Below, piece after piece: positions 28,483 through 36,202 of a stretch of DNA of 48,266 bases. The translations under genes and the position numbers were made by a program. Numbering within the stretch: position 1 is the stretch's first letter; the number at the start of each line of letters is the position of its first letter. The DNA is taken from the NCBI GenBank assembly GCA_025934135.1, contig JAICYR010000004.1:1-48266 (forward strand). The letters run 5' to 3'. This DNA comes from Acidobacteriaceae bacterium. GTDB lineage: Bacteria > Acidobacteriota > Terriglobia > Terriglobales > Acidobacteriaceae. Under the pieces are notes generated by a model. It did no database searches, was not told the origin of the DNA, and was given only the letters and a program-made list of their open reading frames with translations.

Positions 28483-29442
28483 CTACTTCACCACCGTCTT
28501 GAACAACGGTGACTGAAGCAGCGCCGAAAACTGGCTGTCGGAACTGGAGTAATTCACTTCCAAATCGCCCGCGCTGGAGTCAATCGTCGTCGCATCAATG
28601 GCCTGCTTCTCAATCGCTGTGCCGCTGATCTTCTCGTACATCGCTGCCGCATTCAGTAAAGACGACAGCGTCGCGGCGGTGAACGTGTCGGGGGTCTTGA
28701 CCACCAGCGAGAACTTCACGCCGTTCTGGAAATTCATGGTGTAATGCGAACCCAGCAGCCGCTTCTTGATCGTGTTGTAATCGGCCACCTGCGACGCCTG
28801 CCCCAGCAGGCTTTTCATCATGTACTGGGTGCCCTGCTGGTCCAGAATGCTCCAGATCGCCTCTGAATCCACCGCGCCCATCTGGTCGAGCATCGGCTGG
28901 TTGGTCAAAAAGTTCGGGGCCAGTCCATCGCGCGCATCCAACGCCGAGTGGATCGCGTCCGTCGAGCCGAAAATCATCGTCGTCGGATTCAGGAAAACCA
29001 CCGTCATGCCGCTTGCACCCATCGGATAAAGCGCATTGGCCCGGATCATCTTCGGCTTGATCTTCTTCTTTTTGAAATTCGCCATGATGTCTGGCACCGA
29101 GAACTGCCCCTGCGCGATGCCCACCGTCTGCAGGCCGCCGCGCTTGTCCGTGCGGAAAGCAGCGAACGCCAGATCGTCCACATCATGATTTTCGTTAAAG
29201 CCGGAGGCCTTCAGCGCATTCTCCAGTTCCTTCAATTCCGGAGGAAGGATGCGCGCCTTCAAGTCCATCGCCGCCGGAGAGTTCTGCATCGCGTGGTAAT
29301 CCACCACGATAATCTGCTGCACCTGGTTGGGAATTGCCGTGCGCGCGTCAGTGTCAAGTTGCGCGGCATACGCTCCAGCCGCGGCGAATGCCATAACAGC
29401 CGACGCAACCGCCAGCCGCTCAATAAATCTGTGGACCTTCAC
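28483..29442 (-). CDS. Exported protein of unknown function
   Basis: Predicted periplasmic or surface protein of 319 residues. It has a signal peptide (VHRFIERLAVASAVMAFAAA, cleavage after AYA) and then a mixed alpha/beta sequence without recognised catalytic motifs. Notable strings are QQIIVVDYHAMQNSPAAMDL, ELKELENALKASGFNENHDV and VVFLNPTTMIFGSTDAIHSA, with short alternating strands in the C-terminal half (FQNGVKFSLVVKTPDTF). I recall similar full-length proteins in acidobacteria, where they are left unnamed; DUF3352-like relatives are possible. It stands alone between a palindrome and the ftcD/PagL-like pair, all on the minus strand. Confidence 0.8.
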   Translation of the reverse strand: MKVHRFIERLAVASAVMAFAAAGAYAAQLDTDARTAIPNQVQQIIVVDYHAMQNSPAAMDLKARILPPELKELENALKASGFNENHDVDDLAFAAFRTDKRGGLQTVGIAQGQFSVPDIMANFKKKKIKPKMIRANALYPMGASGMTVVFLNPTTMIFGSTDAIHSALDARDGLAPNFLTNQPMLDQMGAVDSEAIWSILDQQGTQYMMKSLLGQASQVADYNTIKKRLLGSHYTMNFQNGVKFSLVVKTPDTFTAATLSSLLNAAAMYEKISGTAIEKQAIDATTIDSSAGDLEVNYSSSDSQFSALLQSPLFKTVVK

Positions 29443-29493
29443 TTATTTTCCTGCCTCCGGAAAGCGTCGGAGACGCCGTCCATGCGATATGCC

Positions 29494-30447
29494 TTATTTT
29501 AGACGCGTGCCGCGGCCTTGCGTTGCCGAAGCCGAGGGCCACTCAAGCGGCCGCTTCAGTTTGCGCTCCAGAATTTTTTCCTCTGGATCAAACTCATGGA
29601 AATGACGCAGCCAATCGCTCTCACGCTCGGCGGCCTCCTCGGGAACCAGCCCGATCAGTTCCCCACGCGCAATCCGCGCTCCCAGCCGCGCCGCCTTTTC
29701 CTCAACCTCGGCGTAAACGCGGCTCAGAGGGGTCTGCCGGAAGTCCGTGACATTCATCGATATCTGGGCCTCGCCGTTCGCCAGCACCCCCATGGCTTTG
29801 ATTCCCGCCAGCCCTCCGCCCGAGGCGCGAATCTCCCGCGCAATGGTGCGGGCCGCACCCACATCCGGGCTATCCAGATAGAGGTTCCAGGCAATCAGAA
29901 TTCGACGCGCGCCCACAGCCGAAGCCCCCGCCGTGGGATGCAGCTCCGGCCCGCCCACGTCCGGCCTTCGCGCCACTTCGCGCTTTACAGCTTCGCGCAG
30001 CCCTTCAAACTGACCGCGCCGCACCTCTTCCAGCAGCGCCCGATCCGGACGCGCCGCCGCCGCCTCATAGAAGTAAACTGGAACCCCGAACCGCTCCCAT
30101 ATTTCGGCCCCCGCCTGCCGCGCCAGCAGCACGCACTGCTCCAGCGAAACATCGCGCACAGGCACAAAAGGAATCACGTCCGCCGCGCCAATCCGCGGAT
30201 GCACCCCGTGCTGCGCCGTCAGGTCAATCAGTTCCGCCGCGCGGCCCGCGCCTCGCACCGCCGACTCCACCACTGCCGCGGGAGGCCCGGCAATCGTCAC
30301 CACCGAGCGATTGTGGTCCGCGTCCCGCGAGTAGTCCAGCAGCGAAACCCCTTCCACCGCCATCGCCGCCACTATGGACTCCACTGCATCGGCATCGCGC
30401 CCCTCGGAGAAGTTCGGAACGCATTCGATCAGGGCTTCTTCTTCCAT
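29494..30447 (-). CDS. ftcD: Glutamate formimidoyltransferase
   Basis: Transfers the formimino group from N-formimino-L-glutamate (the histidine breakdown product) to tetrahydrofolate; 317 residues. It matches the N-terminal transferase half of mammalian FTCD: LIECVPNFSEGRDADAVES, LLDYSRDADHNRSVVTIAG, HGVHPRIGAADVIPFVPVRD, and GGPELHPTAGASAVGARRIL with folate-site residues, then AQISMNVTDFRQTPL. The cyclodeaminase domain is absent, which is common in bacteria. The ATG at 30447 overlaps the upstream stop as TGATG; a GTG at 30456 would add three residues. No other histidine-degradation gene lies nearby. Confidence 0.92.
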   Translation of the reverse strand: MEEEALIECVPNFSEGRDADAVESIVAAMAVEGVSLLDYSRDADHNRSVVTIAGPPAAVVESAVRGAGRAAELIDLTAQHGVHPRIGAADVIPFVPVRDVSLEQCVLLARQAGAEIWERFGVPVYFYEAAAARPDRALLEEVRRGQFEGLREAVKREVARRPDVGGPELHPTAGASAVGARRILIAWNLYLDSPDVGAARTIAREIRASGGGLAGIKAMGVLANGEAQISMNVTDFRQTPLSRVYAEVEEKAARLGARIARGELIGLVPEEAAERESDWLRHFHEFDPEEKILERKLKRPLEWPSASATQGRGTRLK

Positions 30448-31178
30448 CAATGCCACCAGGTATAGCCAATCTGGAACTGCACGCTCGCGTTCACGCCGGG
30501 ATTGCGGTCGCCCAGCGAGGCACTGGAAATATGAATCGCATTGGCGGCAAAGTCAATGGAGCGCCGCGAATTTATGAAATAGTGAAAACCCATTCCACCC
30601 TGCGGCGTAAAGTTGAATACGCTCGTGCCCCCCGGCGTTCCATGTGGAACCAGAATGTCCGGCGGAAATTTGTGCGGCGTGTAGACCAGCCCGCCCGCGC
30701 CCTGAAACCACGGCGCAAAGTGCCGCGAAGGAGCAAAATTCCAGCGCAGAATAATCGGAGTAATGCTGAAGCCCGTGTACGTTCCGCCGCCGTAAGGCTC
30801 CAGTATGTAACCGGTCTGGCCCTCAAAATCATATTTGGTTTCCGCAAGGTGCGGAGCAGGCGTAAAGGCCTCCCAATAGGGCATAAGCTCGCCCGCATAC
30901 TCAAACTGGCCGCGCAGGAAGCCCGGCAAATACGGCTTCGTAATCACCTTACCCAGGCGCACCCCGGCGGACGTAAAGGCGAAGTCGCTTCGTTCTCCCA
31001 CGCCCACTCCGCCCTGAAAAAATGCTCCAAACTCCCACGGAAGCGTCGCCAGCGCGGCCTTCGCCGGGGCGTCTATCGCTGATGCCGGCACCCGCGCCTG
31101 CTGCGCCAAAGCCACCGCGCTTGACGCGGCCAGCACAGCGCACAAAAAACCACAAAACCAGAATGTCTTCCCGTTCAT
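30447..31178 (-). CDS. PagL-like lipid A deacylase / acyloxyacyl hydrolase family protein
   Basis: Predicted outer-membrane beta-barrel of 243 residues. A signal peptide (KTFWFCGFLCAVLAASSAVA, cleavage near ALAQQ) is followed by amphipathic strands and a C-terminal aromatic end (QIGYTWWH). The motif AIHISSASLGDRNPGVN near the C-terminus resembles the PagL active site, where a His-x-Ser pair with a nearby acid removes the 3-O acyl chain of lipid A (Pfam PF09411). The protein is longer than Salmonella PagL. GAAGGAACGG precedes the ATG at 31178; a TTG at 31190 is an alternative. Its stop codon overlaps the ftcD start, an odd partnership that probably reflects gene packing. The YebC terminator lies upstream. 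Confidence 0.75.
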   Translation of the reverse strand: MNGKTFWFCGFLCAVLAASSAVALAQQARVPASAIDAPAKAALATLPWEFGAFFQGGVGVGERSDFAFTSAGVRLGKVITKPYLPGFLRGQFEYAGELMPYWEAFTPAPHLAETKYDFEGQTGYILEPYGGGTYTGFSITPIILRWNFAPSRHFAPWFQGAGGLVYTPHKFPPDILVPHGTPGGTSVFNFTPQGGMGFHYFINSRRSIDFAANAIHISSASLGDRNPGVNASVQFQIGYTWWH

Positions 31179-31200
31179 CCGTTCCTTCAAATCTCCACAT

Positions 31201-31225
31201 AAAAAAGGCCGCCATTGCGGCGGCC
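31201..31225 (-). terminator. Intrinsic terminator after yebC
   Basis: On the minus strand GGCCGCC-GCAAT-GGCGGCC forms a 7-bp all-GC stem (31207-31225) followed directly by TTTTTT (31206-31201). It lies 26 bases after the yebC stop and 29 bases before the start of the PagL-like gene, so it separates the two minus-strand units. Confidence 0.9.
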
Positions 31226-31250
31226 CCGTCGTTCCTGAGTCCGTTGCAGC

Positions 31251-32000
31251 CTAGCCCGCGACTTCCTCCATCTGCTGCGCGTCCATGTCAAAGTTCGAGT
31301 AGACGTTCTGCACGTCATCGTTATCTTCCAGCGCTTCCAGCAGACGCACCATCTGCGCCGCCACCGCGCCTTCCAGCTTTGTGTAAGTCGAGGCAATCAT
31401 CGTCACTTCCGACATCACCGTCTCGATCTTCGCATCGCGCACCGCCTGCGCCACGGTATCGAAAGACTGCGGCTCGGTAATTATCTCCCAGGTATCGCCT
31501 TCGTCGTTCAGGTCTTCGCCGCCCGCTTCCAACACAATGTTCATCAACTGCTCTTCGCTCGCGGCGTCCTTCGCCACGGCGATAATGCCCTTCTTCGAGA
31601 ACATGAAACGGACCGAATTTGGCTCACCCAAATTGCCGCCGTGCTTGGAGAACGTGTGGCGAATCTCACTCACCGCGCGATTGCGGTTGTCGGTCGTGGC
31701 TTCCACAATAATCGCCACGCCGCCCGGCCCGTAGCCCTCAAACGAAATCTCCTCGTAGGTCGCGCCCGGCAACTCGCCCGTGCCGCGCTGGATGGCGCGC
31801 TTGATATTGTCGGCGGGCATGTTCTCGGCCTTCGCCGCGGCCACCGCGCTCCGCAGTCGCGGATTGCCGTCAACGTCGCCGCCTCCCTGCCGTGCGGCAA
31901 TCGTGATCTCCTTGATCAGGCGGGTGAATGCCTTCCCGCGCTTGGCGTCGAGCGCGCCTTTCTTGTGCTTGATTGTCGCCCATTTGGAATGGCCGGACAT
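31251..32000 (-). CDS. yebC: YebC/PmpR family protein (TACO1-like)
   Basis: Cytoplasmic protein of 249 residues with the three-domain YebC fold. The N-terminus MSGHSKWATIKHKKGALDAK is the family hallmark, followed by GKAFTRLIKEITIAARQGGG, AENMPADNIKRAIQRGTGE, EGYGPGGVAIIVEATTDNRN and RFMFSKKGIIAV. Members were described as transcriptional regulators (PmpR). Later work on relatives, including mitochondrial TACO1, ties them to translation of difficult stretches such as polyproline. Length is normal. A strong terminator follows the stop. The 142 bases upstream separate it from the divergent HMA-like gene. Confidence 0.95.
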   Translation of the reverse strand: MSGHSKWATIKHKKGALDAKRGKAFTRLIKEITIAARQGGGDVDGNPRLRSAVAAAKAENMPADNIKRAIQRGTGELPGATYEEISFEGYGPGGVAIIVEATTDNRNRAVSEIRHTFSKHGGNLGEPNSVRFMFSKKGIIAVAKDAASEEQLMNIVLEAGGEDLNDEGDTWEIITEPQSFDTVAQAVRDAKIETVMSEVTMIASTYTKLEGAVAAQMVRLLEALEDNDDVQNVYSNFDMDAQQMEEVAG

Positions 32001-32142
32001 GAATTACCTCTGAAATCAATTGGACTGGATTTGCGGCGACATGCTGAAACCATCTGCCGAAAAGCAAAACGCGCGCAACTGAAGAAGTATAACAAAGGCA
32101 ACGTGCCTCGGTCATCGCACACCCCGCTGCTATTATCAACCT

Positions 32143-32421
32143 ATGACGCTGCTCGAAGTGCTCTACCGCTACGAACACCAGCCCTCCGAGGCCGCCATCT
32201 TCGCGCTCGGCAAGGCGCGCGATGTGTACGGAGTTCGCCGCATTCAGCTTGACCCCGAAGTGAACACCATCCGCGTAGAATACGACGCGACCCGGCTCAA
32301 CAAGCAGACGGTCCACCAGATTCTCCGCCGCGCCGGCGTGCCCCTCATCGAGGAACTCCCGCTGATTCCGCCGCAACCCATAGCCGAGCCTGAACTCGCT
32401 GCTCCCGCACAGGCCAAGTAG
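32143..32421 (+). CDS. HMA-like ferredoxin-fold small protein lacking metal cysteines
   Basis: Protein of 92 residues whose first 70 look like a heavy-metal-associated domain: TLLEVLYRYEHQPSEAAIFA, then VYGVRRIQLDPEVNTIRVEY and NKQTVHQILRRAGV give the beta-alpha-beta-beta-alpha pattern of copper chaperones. The loop that carries CxxC in true HMA domains here reads EHQPSEAA, with no cysteine, so copper binding is unlikely. A proline-rich tail follows (PLIPPQPIAEPELAAPA). It is 4 bases upstream of the HAD gene, so they are probably co-transcribed. The fold is inferred; the role is unknown. Confidence 0.75.
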   Translation: MTLLEVLYRYEHQPSEAAIFALGKARDVYGVRRIQLDPEVNTIRVEYDATRLNKQTVHQILRRAGVPLIEELPLIPPQPIAEPELAAPAQAK

Positions 32422-32425
32422 CAGC

Positions 32426-33028
32426 ATGAAACTGGAACTTCCCCAAGGCCCGTTCGAGGCTTACCTCTTCGACTGCGACGGGACCATCGCCGACTCCATG
32501 CCCCTGCACTACATCGCATGGAAGCAGGCGCTCGGCGAGCAGGGTTGCGACTTCCCGGAAACCCAGTTCTACCGCATGGGCGGAATGCCCGTGCGCGATG
32601 TCATTCGCGCACTCAACGCGCAGCACGGGCTGCAAATGCCCGTCGAGGCCGTCGCCCTACGCAAAGAGGACCTCTACTACGAATTTCTGCCCCAACTCAC
32701 CGGAGTCCCCGAAGTGCTCGAGGTCATTGAAGCCAGCCACGGGACCATTCCCTTCGCTGTCGTCTCCGGCAGCACGCGGGAATCCGTAACGGCGTCGCTC
32801 CAGTCGCTGCATCTGCTCGACAAATTCCAGACGCTGGTCTGCGCGGGAGATTATGGGCGCAGCAAGCCCCATCCCGAAGCATTCCTCCTGGCCGCCCACC
32901 GGCTCGGCGTCGCGCCGGAACGCTGCCTCGTATTTGAGGACGCCGACATCGGAATTGAAGCTGCAAACGCCGCCGGAATGGCCTCCGTAAGGGTGCTCCA
33001 ACCGTGGGAACGCATGGCGCTGAAGTAG
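32426..33028 (+). CDS. HAD-superfamily hydrolase, beta-phosphoglucomutase-like
   Basis: Cytoplasmic HAD phosphatase or mutase of 200 residues. Motif I is AYLFDCDGTIADS with nucleophile Asp16 and general acid Asp18. A helical cap runs from about 25 to 85. Motif II is FAVVSGSTRESV, motif III lysine lies in YGRSKPHPEAFLLA, and motif IV is LVFEDADIGIEAANAAGM. The cap type and SKPHPE pattern fit the YqaB/PgmB group that acts on sugar phosphates such as fructose-1-phosphate; the exact substrate is not evident. It follows the HMA-like gene after 4 bases and is followed by tRNA-Arg. Confidence 0.92.
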   Translation: MKLELPQGPFEAYLFDCDGTIADSMPLHYIAWKQALGEQGCDFPETQFYRMGGMPVRDVIRALNAQHGLQMPVEAVALRKEDLYYEFLPQLTGVPEVLEVIEASHGTIPFAVVSGSTRESVTASLQSLHLLDKFQTLVCAGDYGRSKPHPEAFLLAAHRLGVAPERCLVFEDADIGIEAANAAGMASVRVLQPWERMALK

Positions 33029-33110
33029 TCCTTTTCGGCGCCCCCAGACGTTTGCGCCACAGCCCAAAACCCTGTATCTTAAAGGGAATTCGTAGTCGCT
33101 TCCTCAGCGT

Positions 33111-33187
33111 GCGCCCGTAGCTCAGTTGGATAGAGCGACTGACTACGAATCAGTAGGTCGGGAGTTCGAATCTCTCCGGGCGCACCA
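33111..33187 (+). tRNA. tRNA-Arg (anticodon ACG)
   Basis: Complete 77-nt cloverleaf. Acceptor arms GCGCCCG (33111-33117) and CGGGCGC (33177-33183) pair fully, with discriminator A and an encoded CCA. The D-arm includes AGCTCAGTTGGATAGAGC. The anticodon stem ACTGA/TCAGT encloses loop CTACGAA, giving anticodon ACG, whose first base is normally edited to inosine by TadA to read CGU, CGC and CGA. The T-arm carries the GTTCGAATC consensus. Confidence 0.97.
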
Positions 33188-33204
33188 TAAATTCCATCGA
33201 AAAA

Positions 33205-34020
33205 TCACTCACCCGGCCCGGCAAATCGAATGGTGCCGAACGATCCCGGCTGGTGAAATAACGCCGCGGCGGAGTTCAGAGGCAATGCACCCCAACTCAT
33301 CTTCCGTCTCGCATAGCCGGTCCCAGGGCCATCGTTGCGGTAAAAATTCAGCTTCCACTCCGCGCCCCGCGTAATGCCTTCCGAATTCAGCGAACGAATC
33401 GGAATCCGCATCTCGGCCGTCCAGATGTGGTGCGCGGCATCAATTCTGGTGGCGTGCTCGAACCCAGAGTTCCACTTTGCATTGTTGAATGGATTACGGT
33501 GCAGATGGATTTCCAGGTCGATCCACTGGTTCGTGGGTGCAACCTCGAACTCATAGTAATGCAACGGCTGATCCGGCTGCGGCTGGATGAACGCCTCCAC
33601 CACATCTCGTTCCCACAGTCCCCACCGCTCCTGCGTCGGGTCTTCCCCTTCAAAAATATTCAGCTTCTGATAGTGGCACCAGAACGCCAGATACAGATAT
33701 TTCGCGGTCCATCGACTGGCCACGATTGTTTCAGCTTTCGGATATTTCTTCCGCGTGAATGCCGCCTCATTAAAGCGGACGCGTTTCGCGGTCGCCCAGA
33801 AGCTCCCAAGGTTTCCGTCGGGGACCACATCGACTTTTGAAAACTCGGAAATGATAACTGGGTGCGCGCTCATGGGACTCGGCACATGCGCCGCCTGCCC
33901 TTGGATTCCAGCCGTGCAAAATAAAACCGCGAACACCAGAACCATCCGGCGTGCGGTCCGCGCCGTCCTGCCGCCGTTTTTGCAAACATTCTGCCAATAA
34001 CGTCCCGCGCTGGCCCTCAT
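33205..34020 (-). CDS. Secreted CBM9-like (DOMON-type) carbohydrate-binding protein
   Basis: Predicted exported protein of 271 residues consisting of an Arg-rich leader with a hydrophobic signal (RRMVLVFAVLFCTAGIQGQA) and a beta-sandwich of the CBM9/carbohydrate-binding family 9-like type. Diagnostic strings are VDVVPDGNLGSFWATAKRV, SRWTAKYLYLAFWCHYQKL, LWERDVVEAFIQPQPDQPL, HYYEFEVAPTNQWIDLEIHL, HIWTAEMRIPIRSL and WKLNFYRNDGPG. No enzyme domain is attached. The start lies 2 bases after the stop of the STAS gene, so its translation is probably coupled to the partner-switching genes. An internal Met at residue 26 (33945) would give a shorter signal peptide. The ligand is unknown. Confidence 0.82.
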   Translation of the reverse strand: MRASAGRYWQNVCKNGGRTARTARRMVLVFAVLFCTAGIQGQAAHVPSPMSAHPVIISEFSKVDVVPDGNLGSFWATAKRVRFNEAAFTRKKYPKAETIVASRWTAKYLYLAFWCHYQKLNIFEGEDPTQERWGLWERDVVEAFIQPQPDQPLHYYEFEVAPTNQWIDLEIHLHRNPFNNAKWNSGFEHATRIDAAHHIWTAEMRIPIRSLNSEGITRGAEWKLNFYRNDGPGTGYARRKMSWGALPLNSAAALFHQPGSFGTIRFAGPGE

Positions 34021-34022
34021 CC

Positions 34023-34382
34023 TTATATTCCAGCCAGGGCCGTCGTTTCGTCTCCATGCAGGGCGGCGTATTTGTTGATGCCGACCATGGTGAATACCTT
34101 CTGGAAATGCGGCGTTAGTCCATAAATGCCAATCGGCTTCGATGCGGACTTATTCGCCTCCATCAACATCTGGATGATAATGGCGATTCCCGACGAATTG
34201 ATGTAATCCACGTCGGTGAAGTCCAGCAAGACCGCCGCGCCGTCGCCATTCAGGTGGTGGTATGCGCCCAGCACCGCATCTTTCGACGTCGAAGAGATGT
34301 CTCCGGAAAACGCCAGAACGGTAACGGGGGCTCCGGACCCGGCGGTCGCGGTGCGATGGTTGACTTTAGTGGCCGTCTGCAT
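34023..34382 (-). CDS. STAS-domain anti-sigma factor antagonist (RsbV/SpoIIAA-like)
   Basis: Cytoplasmic partner-switching protein of 119 residues. The STAS fold is evident in VTVLAFSGDISSTSKDAV, GDGAAVLLDFTDVDYINSSG and KPIGIYGLTPHFQKVFTMVG. The regulatory phosphorylation site aligns with Ser63 in YINSSGIAI, the position phosphorylated in SpoIIAA (DSSG); the preceding aspartate is replaced by asparagine. When dephosphorylated by the upstream PP2C phosphatase it should bind the RsbW-like kinase and free that kinase's target. It overlaps the kinase gene by 17 bases and is followed after 2 bases by the CBM9-like gene. No sigma factor gene is in the cassette. Confidence 0.92.
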   Translation of the reverse strand: MQTATKVNHRTATAGSGAPVTVLAFSGDISSTSKDAVLGAYHHLNGDGAAVLLDFTDVDYINSSGIAIIIQMLMEANKSASKPIGIYGLTPHFQKVFTMVGINKYAALHGDETTALAGI

Positions 34383-34818
34383 ATTCGTTCTCCTTGTCGA
34401 GTTTAATCACGAGCCGGACGAAGCTCTTTCCCGGAGGGCCTTTGTGCCATTCAGCCTCGTCAACCAAGGCCTGAATCAGGAACATGCCCATGCCGCGGGG
34501 GTCCTCTTCGCCGTGAACTTTGCGGTCGATATTGGGAGCGGTGGGGCGGCTCGCGATGCCGCGTCCATCGTCGATCACCCTTACTTCCAGTTGGTCGTCA
34601 CAGTTGGAAAGCTCCACGCCAACCACCAGCGTGTTGCTGAACTGATTGCCGTGCTCAATGGCGTTGATGCAGGCCTCCGCAACTGCGGTCTTCAGGTCTT
34701 CGATCCGGTCAAGCGAGAATCCCATAAGCTCCGCCATGCTGGCCGCGGTGCTCATGGCCACTTTCTCAAAGCCCAGTTCCGAAGGAAGATTTACTTGTAC
34801 AGCGCTTCCATTTCTCAT
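34366..34818 (-). CDS. RsbW-like serine kinase / anti-sigma factor (GHKL ATPase)
   Basis: Cytoplasmic ATP-binding protein of 150 residues. The GHKL boxes are all present: N-box VAEACINAIEHGN, G1 box RVIDDGRGI and G2 box DPRGMGMFLIQALVDE. This fits the HATPase_c_2 family of SpoIIAB/RsbW, which phosphorylate a STAS partner and hold a sigma factor or other effector. The gene lies between the PP2C phosphatase (4-base ATGA overlap upstream) and the STAS gene (17-base overlap downstream), the expected order of such a cassette. The ultimate target is not encoded here. Confidence 0.92.
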   Translation of the reverse strand: MRNGSAVQVNLPSELGFEKVAMSTAASMAELMGFSLDRIEDLKTAVAEACINAIEHGNQFSNTLVVGVELSNCDDQLEVRVIDDGRGIASRPTAPNIDRKVHGEEDPRGMGMFLIQALVDEAEWHKGPPGKSFVRLVIKLDKENEYADGH

Positions 34819-36119
34819 GGATGGACGAACTCCTGCTGAGAGGAATGCACAGCCCGGGCACTCTCCGCCCGGGTTGCGTGATCAAGATGGCACACCGCAA
34901 GCGCGGTCATGTCATCGGTTTGTGGTGCGTTGAGGGAAAAGGAGCCAAGCGTCTCCCATATCGAATCAAGAATGTCGCGGGAATGGGCCCAAGGAGTATC
35001 GCGGAAAATCTCCACCAGGCGATCACAGCCAAACTCCTCTTCTCCGCAAAAAACCTCCGTCAGCCCATCGGTGTAGAGCAATATCCGCGAGCCAGCCTGG
35101 AACGAAAACGTCTCCGCCGCATAGCTCATACCCGGAAGCATCCCCAGCGGGGTGCCCGAAGCTTCAATCATCACCACCGAATCGTCCGGCAGCACAAGCG
35201 CCGGAGGGTTGTGCCCCGCGTTGACGATCTCGATCTCTCCGCTGTCCGGCTTAAGCCGCAGGAAAAGAGCCGTAACATAGCGGCGGCGGGCCTCATTGCC
35301 CTCTTCCCAATGCTGCCGGCCCATGCGCGCGGCCATCTCTTCCAGAGGCAGGCCCTGGCCAGCCAGCGAACGCAGCGCCGAGCGGAAGCTGGTGGCCACA
35401 ATCGCCGATGCCAGCCCCTTGCCTGCCACATCGGCCACCACCATCAGGTGGCTGCCATCCGGCATCGCCACGCTGTCCAGATAATCGCCTCCCACCTCAT
35501 AGCAGGTGGTCGAGCGCGCCGCCACGGAATACCCCGGAATCTCCGGCATCGCCGCGGGCAGCAGCGACTGCTGAAGAGAACGGGCGGCGTTCAGGTCTTG
35601 CTGCACCCGCGCCCATTCCAGGTCGCGTTCATGCAGCGTGGCATTTTCCAGCGCCACCGCGGTTTGCAGCGCAAGCCCTTCCACAAAATCCTGTTCGTAT
35701 AAGGAGAAGACAGCCTGCTCCGGCGGTGCAACAATCAACTCCGCCAGCAAATGATGGTCCCGCGAGAGCAGCGGAAACCGGTGACATCCCCTGTGAGGGG
35801 CCGGTGGGACCTGCCCATAGCTCACCAGCGGTTCCGGCGAAGCCGGAGAAATAAACAGCGCTCCATCCATCTCAAGCTCGCGAACCAGAATCCGCGCCGC
35901 CTGCGTCAAGACGTCATTCACTCGCATTGTGGAGTGAACCTGTCGCGTGGCTTCGAGCAGCGCCTGCAGACGCGCCACCTGCTGCTCAAGCGGCAGTCTG
36001 TCCTGCGTTTCGGCGAGGGTCTCAGAGGGACTGGGTGTCTGCATAGCCGAGTGCCGCTTTTTCCCTCCTGCCTCGCGAATCAGGGTCGCCGGCCACAAGA
36101 CCGGTTCCGCTGACATCAT
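34815..36119 (-). CDS. GAF-domain PP2C-type (SpoIIE/RsbU-like) phosphatase
   Basis: Signalling phosphatase of 434 residues. After a coiled-coil stretch (EQQVARLQALLEATRQVHST) comes a GAF-like sensor (about 60-180: VLTQAARILVRELEMDGALF to EGLALQTAVALENATLH). A helical linker (AARSLQQSLLPAAMPEIPGY) follows, then the SpoIIE domain with metal aspartates in YEVGGDYLDS, MVVADVAGKGLASA, LLYTDGLTEVF and NAPQTDDMTALAV. No transmembrane helix is evident, so the signal is probably cytoplasmic. It should dephosphorylate the STAS protein encoded two genes downstream. Several starts are possible: 36119 or 36116, or the ATG at 36044 (MQTPSPSETLAE); no site is decisive. Confidence 0.92.
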   Translation of the reverse strand: MMSAEPVLWPATLIREAGGKKRHSAMQTPSPSETLAETQDRLPLEQQVARLQALLEATRQVHSTMRVNDVLTQAARILVRELEMDGALFISPASPEPLVSYGQVPPAPHRGCHRFPLLSRDHHLLAELIVAPPEQAVFSLYEQDFVEGLALQTAVALENATLHERDLEWARVQQDLNAARSLQQSLLPAAMPEIPGYSVAARSTTCYEVGGDYLDSVAMPDGSHLMVVADVAGKGLASAIVATSFRSALRSLAGQGLPLEEMAARMGRQHWEEGNEARRRYVTALFLRLKPDSGEIEIVNAGHNPPALVLPDDSVVMIEASGTPLGMLPGMSYAAETFSFQAGSRILLYTDGLTEVFCGEEEFGCDRLVEIFRDTPWAHSRDILDSIWETLGSFSLNAPQTDDMTALAVCHLDHATRAESARAVHSSQQEFVHP

Positions 36120-36202
36120 TGGGGAGTGAGCGCAGTATCGTGCATTGAAGGGTCAATTGGCAAGGAGATCATTCAATGCCGCGAAAATCAACGCCTCAGA
36201 GG

